Source: Pseudomonadota bacterium | Lineage (GTDB): Bacteria > Chloroflexota > UBA6077 > JAJPHF01 | Direction of reading: 5' to 3' | DNA length: 28,124 bases | Assembly: GCA_021325365.1 (NCBI GenBank) | Contig: JAJPHF010000037.1 | Span: 1 to 28,124 of the forward strand | In this document: positions 15,476-23,172 of the stretch, piece by piece | Numbering within the stretch: position 1 is the stretch's first letter | Layout: the number at the start of each line of letters is the position of its first letter | Notes under the pieces: model-generated | Told to the model about the DNA's origin: nothing | The model's input: only the letters and a program-made list of their open reading frames with translations | Databases searched by the model: none | Program-made: the position numbers and the translations under genes

Positions 15476-16549
15476 ATGTGGCACGCGCCCCGTCTCGGCA
15501 TCCTCGCGCTCCTCTTCGCGGCCCTGGCGTGCCAGCCACCCGCCAGCCCCACGGCTAAACCGGCTGCGAGCGCCACCAGCGCCGCCGCTACGAGCCCGAG
15601 CGGCACTGGCAGCCCGGCCACTGCGGCCCAGGCGCCCACCGCCGCGCCCGAGCCCGTGGCACTGCGCTACGCCTACTCGGCCACCTCGATCGTCTTCCTG
15701 GCGCAGAAGATCGCCCAAGACCAGGGTATCTATCGCCAGCATGGCCTGGACATGGAGCAGGTCTTGATGGGCGCGGGCGTGATGGCCGCCGCGCAGCTCT
15801 CGGGCGAGGTCGATTACACCAACTCGTACCCCGCCACCATCCACTCGGCGGCCCAGGGCGCCCCCCTGCGCATCGTCTCCACGGTCGTGGACGCGCCGCT
15901 GTTCGCCTACATGGTGCGGCCGGAGATCCAGAGCCTGGCCGACCTGCGCGGCAAGGCCGTCGGCATCACCACCCGCGGCGGCGCCGTGGACAAGGTGACG
16001 CGCGCGCTGTTCGCGCAGCAGGGCATGGACGCCGACACCGACGTGACGATCCTGCCGGCCGGCGGCCAGGTGACCGTGCTGCTCGACGCGCTGCTCAGCG
16101 GCCGCGTGCAGGGCGCCGCGCTGTCGGCGCCGTGGTACGGGCGGGCGCGCGATCTGGGCATGCGCCTGCTCATCAAGGCGCCCGAGGTGATGCACGAGCC
16201 GCAGAACGGCCTGGCCGTGACGGCCGACCGCCTGGCGCAGCAGCGCGACCAGGTGCGCCGCGTGGTCGAGTCCGAGACGGAAGCGATTCGCTACATGAAG
16301 GACAACCGCGCGGCGACGGTCGCGCTCGCCCGCGACTGGCTGGAGATCTCCCAGGCCGAGGCCGAGGAGTCGTACGACTTCGCGCTGCCGGCCTTCGTGC
16401 CGGACGGCCGCATCGACGTGCCGGGGCTGGGGCGCTACGTCGCCGACGAGAAGGCCGACGGCACCCTGCCGGCCGACTTCCAGGTCGAGAGCATCCTCGA
16501 CACCAGCCTGGCCGAGGAGGCGCTGCGCGCCCTAGACGCGCGACGGTGA
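15476..16549 (+). CDS. NMT1/NitT-TauT-like ABC substrate-binding lipoprotein (SBP5)
   Basis: A 357-residue exported binding lipoprotein, the most divergent of the six here. The lipobox is AALAC with Cys19; the Ala/Thr/Ser/Pro linker runs to about residue 59. The binding domain starts VALRYAYSATSIVFLAQKIA. It has the generic NMT1 features QGIYRQHGLDMEQVLM, GEVDYTNSYPATIHSAAQGAPLRIV and LADLRGKAVGITTRGG. It lacks the GYFxEEGID and PDMxPALANG signatures of its neighbours, so it probably binds a different ligand class. The ATG at 15476 has GAGGTGA at 15464-15470; a GTG two codons earlier is possible. A CocE/NonD hydrolase follows after repeat R4. Confidence 0.9.
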   Translation: MWHAPRLGILALLFAALACQPPASPTAKPAASATSAAATSPSGTGSPATAAQAPTAAPEPVALRYAYSATSIVFLAQKIAQDQGIYRQHGLDMEQVLMGAGVMAAAQLSGEVDYTNSYPATIHSAAQGAPLRIVSTVVDAPLFAYMVRPEIQSLADLRGKAVGITTRGGAVDKVTRALFAQQGMDADTDVTILPAGGQVTVLLDALLSGRVQGAALSAPWYGRARDLGMRLLIKAPEVMHEPQNGLAVTADRLAQQRDQVRRVVESETEAIRYMKDNRAATVALARDWLEISQAEAEESYDFALPAFVPDGRIDVPGLGRYVADEKADGTLPADFQVESILDTSLAEEALRALDARR

Positions 16550-16550
16550 C

Positions 16551-16667
16551 TGACCCCTTCCCCCCAACCTCCCTTCCCCCCTAGGGGGACGGGGGGCTCT
16601 TAGGGGGAGCCGGCGTCCTCCCCCTTTCCCCTTATGGGGGAGAGGGGGCAGGGGGGTGAGGGACCCC
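16551..16667. repeat. C/G-tract double-hairpin repeat, long copy (R4)
   Basis: This is a second long copy of the element at 6509-6622, again directly after a stop codon. It starts TGACCCC, has a first hairpin around CTA near 16572-16596, the GCCGGCGTCCTCCCCCTTTCC centre, a second hairpin around TTAT at 16619-16648, and a GGGGGGTGAGGG tail. It fills the SBP5-hydrolase gap. Confidence 0.7.
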
Positions 16668-16699
16668 GCCGCAGCCTTGTGGATAGATGGAGTCGCCCG

Positions 16700-18385
16700 A
16701 TGAGCAATCGTGCCGCGCCCACCGACCTCGACGAGCCGAGCTACTTCCTGCGCCTGGGTGACGACATAATCGTCGAGCACGTGACGGTGCCGGCGCGCGA
16801 TGGGATGCGCCTGGCGGCCGACGTGTACCGCCCGGCCGCCGCGGGCACCTACCCGGCGCTCTACGGCGTCATGCCGTACCGCAAGAATCTCGTCGCGCGC
16901 CCGCCGTGGCCGGCCTTCCGCACGCGCGAGTCGGGCGACATCGCCTGGTGGGTGCGCCGCGGCTACGCCTACGTCCACGCCGACGTGCGCGGCACGGGCG
17001 AGTCGGTCGAGGGCGTGTGGCGCTGCTTCGACACGGCCGAGCAGCACGACCTGTACGACACGATCGAGTGGATCGCCCAGCAGCCGTGGTGTACGGGCAA
17101 GGTGGGCATGATCGGCGAGTCGTACTACGCCATGTCGCAGTGGCACGCCGCCGCGCAGAACCCGCCCCACCTCGCCTGCATCGCCCCCTTCGACGCCAAC
17201 GCCGACCTGTACCGCGATTTCGTCTATCACGGCGGCCTCTTCTCGGCCGACTTCATCGGCCACTGGAGCTGCAAGGTGCGGGCGCGTACGCTGGTGGATG
17301 CCCCCGGCCCTCACCCCGACAATATGATGGCCTGGGACATGGTCGGCGAGTTCCTACGTCACCCGCTGTACGACGCCTTCTGGGAGGAGCGCGCGGCGGC
17401 GCCGAAGCTCGACCAGATCCGCGTGCCCGTCTACAGCATCGGCAACTGGCAGATGGTCGGGCTGCACATCCGCGGCAACCTGCTCGGCTTCGAGCGGGCG
17501 CGCGGCCCGAAGAAGCTGGCCATCTACTTCCAGAGCGGCCTGCCCGGCCCCCAGGCGCTCTACGCCTCGAAGGAGATGCACCTGGAGCTGCAGCGCTGGT
17601 ACGACTACTGGCTGAAGGGCGTCGACACGGGGATCATGGACGAGCCGCCGGTCAAGTACCTGGCGCGGCCAAGCGGCGAGTGGCGCACGCTCGACACCTG
17701 GCCGCCGCGCGACGTGACCTACACGCCGCTCTACCTGGCGCCCGGCCAGGCGGGCGCCGTGGACTCGCTGAACGACGGCTGCCTGGCGTGGGAGGCGCCG
17801 CCCGCGGACGCCCCGCCGACGGCCTACAGCTACCCGCACCTGGAGTGGGGCGGCTGGCCGGGGCCGGGTACGGCGATCGTGCGGCCGGACGGCACGCTGG
17901 ACGGCCTGGCGAAGATCGCCACCTTCAGCACGCCGCCGCTCAAGCGCGACGTGAACGTCCTGGGGCCGATCGTGCTGAAGCTGTGGGCGTCGTCGGACCA
18001 GACCGATACCGACTTCTACGTGAAGCTGGCCGACCAGGCGCCCGCGGGCGAGCGCGGCTCGCCGCCGGCGGGCGTGACCCGCGGCTGGCTGCGCGCCTCG
18101 CACCGCGCCGTCGACCCGGCGCGCGGCACGCCATACCAGCCTTACCACCCGCACGACCGCCAGGAGCCGCTGGTGCCCGGCCAGGTATACGAGTTCGAGA
18201 TCGAGGCCTGGCCGACCTCGTGGGCGTTCAAGCGGGGGCACCGCATCCGCCTGGAGCTAGCGGCCGGCGACTCGCCGGTGCTCGACGCGCCGTTCGGCCA
18301 CGACTACGGCGTGAAGATGGGCACCGACACCATCTACCACGACGCCGCCCGCCCCAGCCACCTCCTGCTGCCCATTCAGCGCTGA
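16700..18385 (+). CDS. CocE/NonD family alpha/beta hydrolase (X-Pro dipeptidyl-peptidase S15-like)
   Basis: A 561-residue hydrolase of the CocE/NonD family: an alpha/beta-hydrolase core with a C-terminal beta-jelly-roll, acting on esters or acyl-peptides. It has VTVPARDGMRLAADVYRP, YAYVHADVRGTGESVG-like text, and the nucleophile elbow GESYYAMSQW with Ser141. A LRWFDHWLKG-like segment (QRWYDYWLKGVDTGIMDEPPV) is present, and the jelly roll starts near residue 400 (PLKRDVNVLGPI) and ends KRGHRIRLEL. The places where the family normally carries the catalytic Asp (GWYD) and His (GPWxH) read GNWQM (249-252) and AIYFQSG (274-280). The ATG at 16700 has TGGAG at 16688-16692. It follows SBP5 and may process the SBP5 ligand. 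Confidence 0.86.
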   Translation: MSNRAAPTDLDEPSYFLRLGDDIIVEHVTVPARDGMRLAADVYRPAAAGTYPALYGVMPYRKNLVARPPWPAFRTRESGDIAWWVRRGYAYVHADVRGTGESVEGVWRCFDTAEQHDLYDTIEWIAQQPWCTGKVGMIGESYYAMSQWHAAAQNPPHLACIAPFDANADLYRDFVYHGGLFSADFIGHWSCKVRARTLVDAPGPHPDNMMAWDMVGEFLRHPLYDAFWEERAAAPKLDQIRVPVYSIGNWQMVGLHIRGNLLGFERARGPKKLAIYFQSGLPGPQALYASKEMHLELQRWYDYWLKGVDTGIMDEPPVKYLARPSGEWRTLDTWPPRDVTYTPLYLAPGQAGAVDSLNDGCLAWEAPPADAPPTAYSYPHLEWGGWPGPGTAIVRPDGTLDGLAKIATFSTPPLKRDVNVLGPIVLKLWASSDQTDTDFYVKLADQAPAGERGSPPAGVTRGWLRASHRAVDPARGTPYQPYHPHDRQEPLVPGQVYEFEIEAWPTSWAFKRGHRIRLELAAGDSPVLDAPFGHDYGVKMGTDTIYHDAARPSHLLLPIQR

Positions 18386-18414
18386 GGAGACGCCACGGAG
18401 GTCCCGGTAACCAT

Positions 18415-19080
18415 ATGCCGCGACACTCACACGACCTGATCTTGACGCGCGCTGCACGAGCGACGCTGCGTCCGATGGGGCTCGTACAACGGGGCAGAAG
18501 CCGGCTCTGGATCGACGATCAGGGCTGGTGGCTGATCAACGTGGAGTTCCAGCCGTCATCCTGGAGTCGCGGGAGCTACCTGAACGTGGGCGTCCAATGG
18601 CTCTGGCATCGGTCCCCAACCTTCTCCTTCGAGTTCGGCAACCGAGTAGCCGAGGCCGGATTCATGCCCTTTGAGACGCCCGAGGAATTCGACCAGGCGG
18701 CGAATCGTCTGGCGGCACTGGCTGCCGAAAAGGTATATGCGTACCGCAGTCTGGTGAGCGACGTTGCGTCGCTACCGCGTGTGTTGGCCACCGGAGGTAC
18801 GCTCGACACTCGCAACGCTTACCACGTCGCTGTGGCTCTGGCACTCATAGGCGATACGGCCGGGGCCGAGACGTACATGGCGAGAGCGATGATAGCTTCG
18901 CCTACTACAGGCTGGCACCGCGAGTGGAATGAGCAGGTCCGAGCGGTCTGCGAGTTGCTATCTGATCCGGCCCGGCTTCGGGGTCACGTCACCAGCGTAG
19001 TGCTGGACCAGCGGATGTGCCTGAAGCTGGATCAATCACGCCCAATTGAGCTACCCGGGTCGGACGCTCGTGGAGGGTAA
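18415..19080 (+). CDS. Hypothetical protein, weakly DUF4304-like
   Basis: A 221-residue protein that I do not firmly recognise. The N-terminal part (LRPMGLVQRGRSRLWIDDQGWWLINVEFQPS, then SYLNVGVQWLW) has the shape of DUF4304-type proteins: a 'long-side' hydrophobic strand, a Gln/Pro-Ser turn and an LNVGV strand. The rest is helical. There is no signal peptide or membrane segment. GGAGG at 18397-18401 is 13 bases from the ATG, which is long. A later Met at residue 21 is a possible start. Codon third positions are less GC-biased than in neighbours (for example GAAAAGGTATATGCG), which hints at a different origin. It ends 40 bp before SBP6, and no functional link is evident. Confidence 0.62.
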   Translation: MPRHSHDLILTRAARATLRPMGLVQRGRSRLWIDDQGWWLINVEFQPSSWSRGSYLNVGVQWLWHRSPTFSFEFGNRVAEAGFMPFETPEEFDQAANRLAALAAEKVYAYRSLVSDVASLPRVLATGGTLDTRNAYHVAVALALIGDTAGAETYMARAMIASPTTGWHREWNEQVRAVCELLSDPARLRGHVTSVVLDQRMCLKLDQSRPIELPGSDARGG

Positions 19081-19120
19081 GATTGTTAGCTGTGCCAGCA
19101 CCATGATATGGGGTCGCAAG

Positions 19121-20296
19121 ATGAAAAGACTCGCCGAGCTTGCTCGGTCAGGCTCGCTACTTTCGGCTCTCGGCGCAGCTATGCTAATCGTCGCCTGCGG
19201 CAGCCCCGCCTCTGCACCGGCAGCGCCCACCGCCGTGTCGAAGCCGACGGCGGCGAGCGCCGCCCCGACGTCCGCGGCAAGTAGCCCGGCCGCGGCCGGC
19301 CCAGCCGCCGGGGCGCCGCCGGCGGCGGTCACCCCGGTCGCCGCCTCGCTGAAAGCGGGCTCGATCTTCGCGCTCACCGACTCGCCGATGATCCTGGCGC
19401 TGGAGCGCGGCTACTTCCAGGAGGTTGGCATCAACCTCGACGTGCAGCAGTTCCAGTCCATCGTGAACATGATCCCGCTGCTCAGCACGAACCAGCTCGA
19501 CGCGGCGTTCGACGGTGCCAGCAGCGCCGGCTTCTTCAACGCCATCGGCCGCGGCATCGACATCAAGATGGTCGCCAACCAGGGCATCGCGCAGGGCAGC
19601 AGCGACGAGCGGCCGTACTACGCCATCGTCGCCTCCAAGCAGCTCGTGGACGCCGGCCGGGTCACGCACGTCGCCGACCTGAAGGGGATGCCCGTGAACG
19701 TCCTGGCCGAGGGCTCGCTGGCGCAGCTCCTCGTCGGCCTGGCGCTGGCCCAGGACGGCCTCACCCTCGCGGACGTGGACCAGCAGCAGCTCGCCATGCC
19801 GGACACGCTGGCCGGGCTGCAGAACGGCTCGATCGCCGGCTCGTTCTTCCTCGAGCCGTTCATCACCCTCGGGCGGCAGCAAGGCACGCTCGACGTGCTC
19901 GTCAACGCCGAGAAGCTAGCGCCCGGCCGCGAGATCACCGACGTGTTCTACGCCTCGGGGCTCGCCCAGAACCGCCCAGTGAGCAACAACTTCGCGGTGG
20001 CCTACCTGCGCGGCGTGCGCGACTACCTACGGACGTTCTTTGACAACCAGGGCGACCGCGCGACCGCCGTAGCGCAGCTCATCAAGCACCTGCCCGTCAA
20101 GGAGCCCGCGCTCTACGACCGTATGGGCCTGCCCTACTTCAATCCCGACGGCCACATCAACAGCGCCGACATCCGCGCCCAGCAGGACTGGTACGTGTCG
20201 CAGGGCCAGGTGCAGCAGCCGATCGACGTGGACCGCGTCGTGGACAACAGCTTCGCGGACTACGCCCTCAGCGTCCTCGGCCCGTACCGGCCGTGA
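19121..20296 (+). CDS. NMT1/THI5-like ABC substrate-binding lipoprotein (SBP6)
   Basis: A 391-residue exported binding lipoprotein. The lipobox is LIVAC (Cys26), followed by a long Ala/Pro/Ser linker to about residue 76. The binding domain has GSIFALTDSPMILALERGYFQEVGINLDVQQF, FFNAIGRGIDIKMV, LKGMPVNVLAEGSL, MPDTLAGLQNGSIAGSFFLEPF and YLRGVRDYLRTFF. GGGG at 19110-19113 precedes the ATG at 19121. In-frame ATGs at 19046 and 19103 would lengthen the cytosolic end and are less likely. The GatC-like gene starts 12 bp after the stop and the amidase overlaps that, so SBP6, the small protein and the amidase look like one operon for amide-type substrates. Confidence 0.91.
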   Translation: MKRLAELARSGSLLSALGAAMLIVACGSPASAPAAPTAVSKPTAASAAPTSAASSPAAAGPAAGAPPAAVTPVAASLKAGSIFALTDSPMILALERGYFQEVGINLDVQQFQSIVNMIPLLSTNQLDAAFDGASSAGFFNAIGRGIDIKMVANQGIAQGSSDERPYYAIVASKQLVDAGRVTHVADLKGMPVNVLAEGSLAQLLVGLALAQDGLTLADVDQQQLAMPDTLAGLQNGSIAGSFFLEPFITLGRQQGTLDVLVNAEKLAPGREITDVFYASGLAQNRPVSNNFAVAYLRGVRDYLRTFFDNQGDRATAVAQLIKHLPVKEPALYDRMGLPYFNPDGHINSADIRAQQDWYVSQGQVQQPIDVDRVVDNSFADYALSVLGPYRP

Positions 20297-20308
20297 AGGG
20301 AGCCGAGC

Positions 20309-20527
20309 ATGACCTGGTCCCAACCTGACGTTCCGCTCAGCGTTAGCCCCGAGGCGCTGGCGCAGCTCGCCGCCTACGCCGAGCTGCCACTATCGGCTGA
20401 GCGCGCCGCCGCGCTCGCGCCGCTGCTCACCGGACCGCTCGCCACCATCCGCGCGCTGCGCCCGGCCGGCTACGACGACCTCCAGCCGGCCACCGCCTAC
20501 CGCGTGCCGAAAGGGGAGCAGTCGTGA
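20309..20527 (+). CDS. GatC/AtzG-like small subunit partner of an amidase
   Basis: A 72-residue protein with helix-forming text EALAQLAAYAELPLSAERAAALAPLL, then a Pro-rich tail ending LQPATAYRVPKGEQS. Position, size and the tail resemble GatC and AtzG, small proteins that wrap and stabilise GatA- or AtzE-type amidases. Recognition is structural and contextual, not a strong sequence match. The ATG at 20309 has GGGAG about 9 bases upstream. The stop overlaps the amidase GTG start by 4 bases (GTGA), typical of tight translational coupling. There is no GatB, so this is not a tRNA amidotransferase set. Confidence 0.62.
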   Translation: MTWSQPDVPLSVSPEALAQLAAYAELPLSAERAAALAPLLTGPLATIRALRPAGYDDLQPATAYRVPKGEQS

Positions 20528-21936
20528 GCGCCGACGAGCTGATCTACCTCACGCTGCGCGAGGCGGCCGACCGCTTGCGCGAACGGACGCTCTCGCCCGT
20601 CGCGCTGCTCGACGCGATGGAGGCGCGCACGGCGGCCGTCGAGCCGCGGCTGAACGCCTACGTGCGCCCCACGTTCGAGGCGGCGCGAGCCGAGGCGCGG
20701 GCCGCCGAGCGGGAGATCGCCGCCGGGCGCTACCGCGGCCCCCTCCACGGCATCCCTGTCGCGCTGAAAGACAACTACTGGACGCGGGGCGTGACCACGG
20801 CCGCTGGCTCGAAGCTACTCGCCGACTTCGTGCCGCCGGAGGATGGCACGGTCGTCGCGAAGCTGCGCGCGGCGGGCGCGGTCATCACCGGCAAGACGAA
20901 CATGCACGAGCTGGCCATCGGCGGCTCGACCACCAACCCGCACTACGGCCCGACCCACAACCCCTGGCGGCTCGACTGCATCCCCGGCGGCTCTAGCGGC
21001 GGCTCGGCGGCGGCGGTGGCCGCGGGCTGCTGCTTCGCCGCCACCGGCACCGACACGGCCGGCTCCATCCGCGAGCCGGCGGCCTACTGCGGCCTCGTCG
21101 GCATCAAGCCGACCTACGGGCGAGTGAGCATCCGCGGCATCGTGCCGCTCTCGTGGAGCCTCGACCACGCCGGCCCCCTCACCCGCACGGTCGAGGACGG
21201 CGCGCTGGTGCTGCAAGCCATCGCCGGCTACGACCCCGCCGACCAGTGCTCGGCCGACGTGCCGGTGCCCGACTTCACGGCCGACCTGGGGCGCGGGCTG
21301 CGCGGCCTGCGGTTGGGCGTGCCGCGCCCGTACTTCTTCGACCAGCTCGACGCCGAGGTGGCAGCGAGCGTGGAGACGGCCATCGGCGTGCTGCGCGACC
21401 TGGGCGCCAGCGTCGAGGACGTGACGTTCGAGCGCGCGGCGTGGGCGCCGGCCCTCTTCCCGGTGATCAGCCGGCCCGAGGCCGCGTCGTTCCAGGAGGA
21501 GCTGCTGCGCACGCGGCCCGACGACTACGGCGACGTGCGGGTGCAGGTGGAGCTGGGCACGCTGGTGCTGGCGACCGACTACCTGCGTGCCCAGCGGCTG
21601 CGCACCGCCCTGCGCCAGGAGCTAGAGGGGGTGTTCACGCGGGTGGACGCGCTCGTCACGCCGACCACGCGCACGGTGGCCCACCCAATCGGCCAGCCGT
21701 TCACCGAGGTCGCCGGCAAGCCGGTGCCCAATACGTCCCACCTCTGGGTGGGGCTGACCGTGCCGTTCGACCTGACCGGCACGCCGGCCGTGTCCGTGCC
21801 GTGCGGCTTCGCGGCAAACGGCCTGCCGATCGGCCTGCAGATCGCAGGACGCGCCTGGGACGAGGCGACCATCCTGCGCATCGCCGCCGCCTACGAAGGC
21901 GCCACGTCCTGGCACCGGCAGCACCCGCCGCTGTAG
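20524..21936 (+). CDS. Amidase-signature family amidase (GatA/AtzE-like)
   Basis: A 470-residue amidase-signature enzyme that hydrolyses C-N amide bonds in the cytoplasm. The Ser-cisSer-Lys triad is visible: Lys82 in VALKDNYW, cis-Ser157 in GGSSGGSAAAVAAG, and nucleophile Ser181 in DTAGSIREPA. The 75- and 24-residue spacings match those in GatA. The usual GGSIRQPA text reads AGSIREPA. The GTG start overlaps the upstream small gene by 4 bases. It is the third gene of the SBP6 unit, so the bound ligand is plausibly an amide or ureide-type compound. The absence of gatB argues against Glu-tRNA(Gln) amidotransferase. Specificity is unknown. Confidence 0.93.
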   Translation: MSADELIYLTLREAADRLRERTLSPVALLDAMEARTAAVEPRLNAYVRPTFEAARAEARAAEREIAAGRYRGPLHGIPVALKDNYWTRGVTTAAGSKLLADFVPPEDGTVVAKLRAAGAVITGKTNMHELAIGGSTTNPHYGPTHNPWRLDCIPGGSSGGSAAAVAAGCCFAATGTDTAGSIREPAAYCGLVGIKPTYGRVSIRGIVPLSWSLDHAGPLTRTVEDGALVLQAIAGYDPADQCSADVPVPDFTADLGRGLRGLRLGVPRPYFFDQLDAEVAASVETAIGVLRDLGASVEDVTFERAAWAPALFPVISRPEAASFQEELLRTRPDDYGDVRVQVELGTLVLATDYLRAQRLRTALRQELEGVFTRVDALVTPTTRTVAHPIGQPFTEVAGKPVPNTSHLWVGLTVPFDLTGTPAVSVPCGFAANGLPIGLQIAGRAWDEATILRIAAAYEGATSWHRQHPPL

Positions 21937-21951
21937 CAACATTCGGGGTGT

Positions 21952-22053
21952 CGTAGGCCAGGGGCTCGCCCCCTGCCGCCCGGCCGGGGCAGCGACCCGC
22001 CGGGTCGTAGCTACCGGCCGGCGTAGGGCAGGGGCTCGTCCCCTGCCGCCCGG
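21952..22053. repeat. Two direct 32-bp hairpin repeats
   Basis: Copies at 21952-21983 and 22022-22053 differ at only two positions. Each contains a short stem, CAGGGG/CCCCTG, and ends TGCCGCCCGG. They are 38 bp apart, in the same orientation, between the amidase and the methyltransferase. The rest of 21937-22197 shows no gene. Two copies are too few for CRISPR, and a dispersed hairpin repeat is more likely. Confidence 0.6.
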
Positions 22054-22197
22054 CGTGCGACACTGCGCGCCACAACCGGCGGCAGCAACGAAGAGCGCGG
22101 CCCCACGCGGTACCGCGGGCCTGCGCTAATGCCCGTAGGACGCCCCCCGCGACCAATCGAGAGACGGCATACCCGGCCCGGGAAGCAGGGCCCAGAC

Positions 22198-22905
22198 GTG
22201 AGACGCAACGAGCGCCCCGTCGTCGCCGGGATTCCCCTGGAGTGGCGCGAGTTCCGCGTGCCCGACAGCGACGGGAACCCGGCCGGCGGCGAGGCGGCCT
22301 TCGGCCTGTGGGTGCCCGCCTGCGACCTGGACGCGCTGGTGGCCCCCATCACGCAGGAGGAGTTCGCGCGCAGCGACGAGCGCCTGCCCTACTTCGGCGC
22401 CATCTGGCCGGCCGCCGCGGCGCTGGTCGCCAAGCTGCTGGCCGGGCCGCCGCTCGACGGCACCCACGCGCTCGACCTCGGCTGCGGGCTCGGCGCCTGC
22501 GGCTTCGCCGCGGCCTCCCGCGGTGCCCGCGTGACGTTCTTCGACTGGGAGCCCCGCGCGCTGGCCATCGTCGCCGCCAGCGCCCGCGCGCAGGCCGCGC
22601 CCGCCGACCGCTTCGCCTTCGTCGTCGGCGACTGGCGCGCGCCGCCGCCCTGCGGCCCCTTCGACCTCATCCTCGTCGCCGACGTGCTCTACGAGGCGCG
22701 CAACGGCCCCGCCGTGGCCGCCTTCCTCGCCCGCCACCTGGCGCCCGGCGGCGAAGCCTGGCTCGCCGACCCCGGTCGCCCCCACGCGCGGGATTTCCCG
22801 GCACTCGCAGAGCAGGCCGGACTGGAGCTACTGAGCAGCGAGCAATTGCCACCGCGAGCGCCCAAGGGTCGGAGCAGCCTGCTGCGGCTGCGACAGGCGC
22901 GGTAA
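22198..22905 (+). CDS. Class I SAM-dependent methyltransferase (protein/small-molecule N-methyltransferase-like)
   Basis: A 235-residue Rossmann-fold methyltransferase of the Methyltransf_16/ETFB-lysine type. It has YFGAIWPAAAALVAKLL before the SAM motif I LDLGCGLGACGFAAASRGARV, then an acidic TFFDWEP, a VVGDWRAPPP segment, and FDLILVADVLYEARN as motif post-II. The pattern fits enzymes methylating lysine or small amines, but the substrate is not readable. I chose the GTG at 22198. The preceding in-frame codons from the ATG at 22129 have weakly biased third positions and no ribosome-binding site, whereas a GCAGGG lies 7 bases before the GTG. The ATG start remains possible. It stands between two repeat regions and is not obviously tied to its neighbours. 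Confidence 0.8.
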   Translation: MRRNERPVVAGIPLEWREFRVPDSDGNPAGGEAAFGLWVPACDLDALVAPITQEEFARSDERLPYFGAIWPAAAALVAKLLAGPPLDGTHALDLGCGLGACGFAAASRGARVTFFDWEPRALAIVAASARAQAAPADRFAFVVGDWRAPPPCGPFDLILVADVLYEARNGPAVAAFLARHLAPGGEAWLADPGRPHARDFPALAEQAGLELLSSEQLPPRAPKGRSSLLRLRQAR

Positions 22906-22960
22906 AGCGGTCGTGCCCCGGCGGGCTAGAATAGGCAGGAATTGAGCGGTGAGAGGGGGT

Positions 22961-23160
22961 TGACCCCCTCCCCCAACCCAGCGACGCTCGCAGTATTCCG
23001 CGTCGCACCCCATAGGGGGCGGGGGCTTCCGGCGGGGGCGGCCGCAGCGTCCTCGTCTTCTCCCCCCTTCCTTCGGAGGGAAGGGGGCCGGGGGGTTAGG
23101 TCATCCGGCGTTCTCCCCCTTTCCTCTACGGGGGGAGAGGGGGCTAGGGGGGTGAGGGGT
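22961..23160. repeat. C/G-tract hairpin repeat, composite copy (R5) with an inserted stem-loop
   Basis: This shares its beginning (TGACCCCCTCCCCCAACCC) and end (GGGGGGTGAGGGG tail) with R3 and R4. It carries an additional middle hairpin, CCCCCCTTCC/GGAGGGAAGGGGG-like, near 23061-23088. At 22980-23007 about 28 bases replace a few C/T bases of R3 and contain a perfect 7-bp inverted repeat, GCGACGC/GCGTCGC. The last hairpin is at about 23114-23143. The tail runs up to the ribosome-binding site of the next SDR. Confidence 0.6.
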
Positions 23161-23172
23161 CCGAGGAGCACG

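Noticed and set aside
16906..18414. Long open frame on the plus strand overlapping the CocE/NonD gene and running into the gene at 18415
   Set aside because: It translates to Arg/Ala/Gly-rich shadow sequence of the hydrolase; only the last 221 codons read as protein.
20524..21936. Glu-tRNA(Gln) amidotransferase subunit A
   Set aside because: No gatB is present, and the operon with a binding lipoprotein indicates a catabolic amidase.
21952..22053. CRISPR array
   Set aside because: Only two repeats with one spacer and no cas genes; both units are hairpins at a gene boundary.
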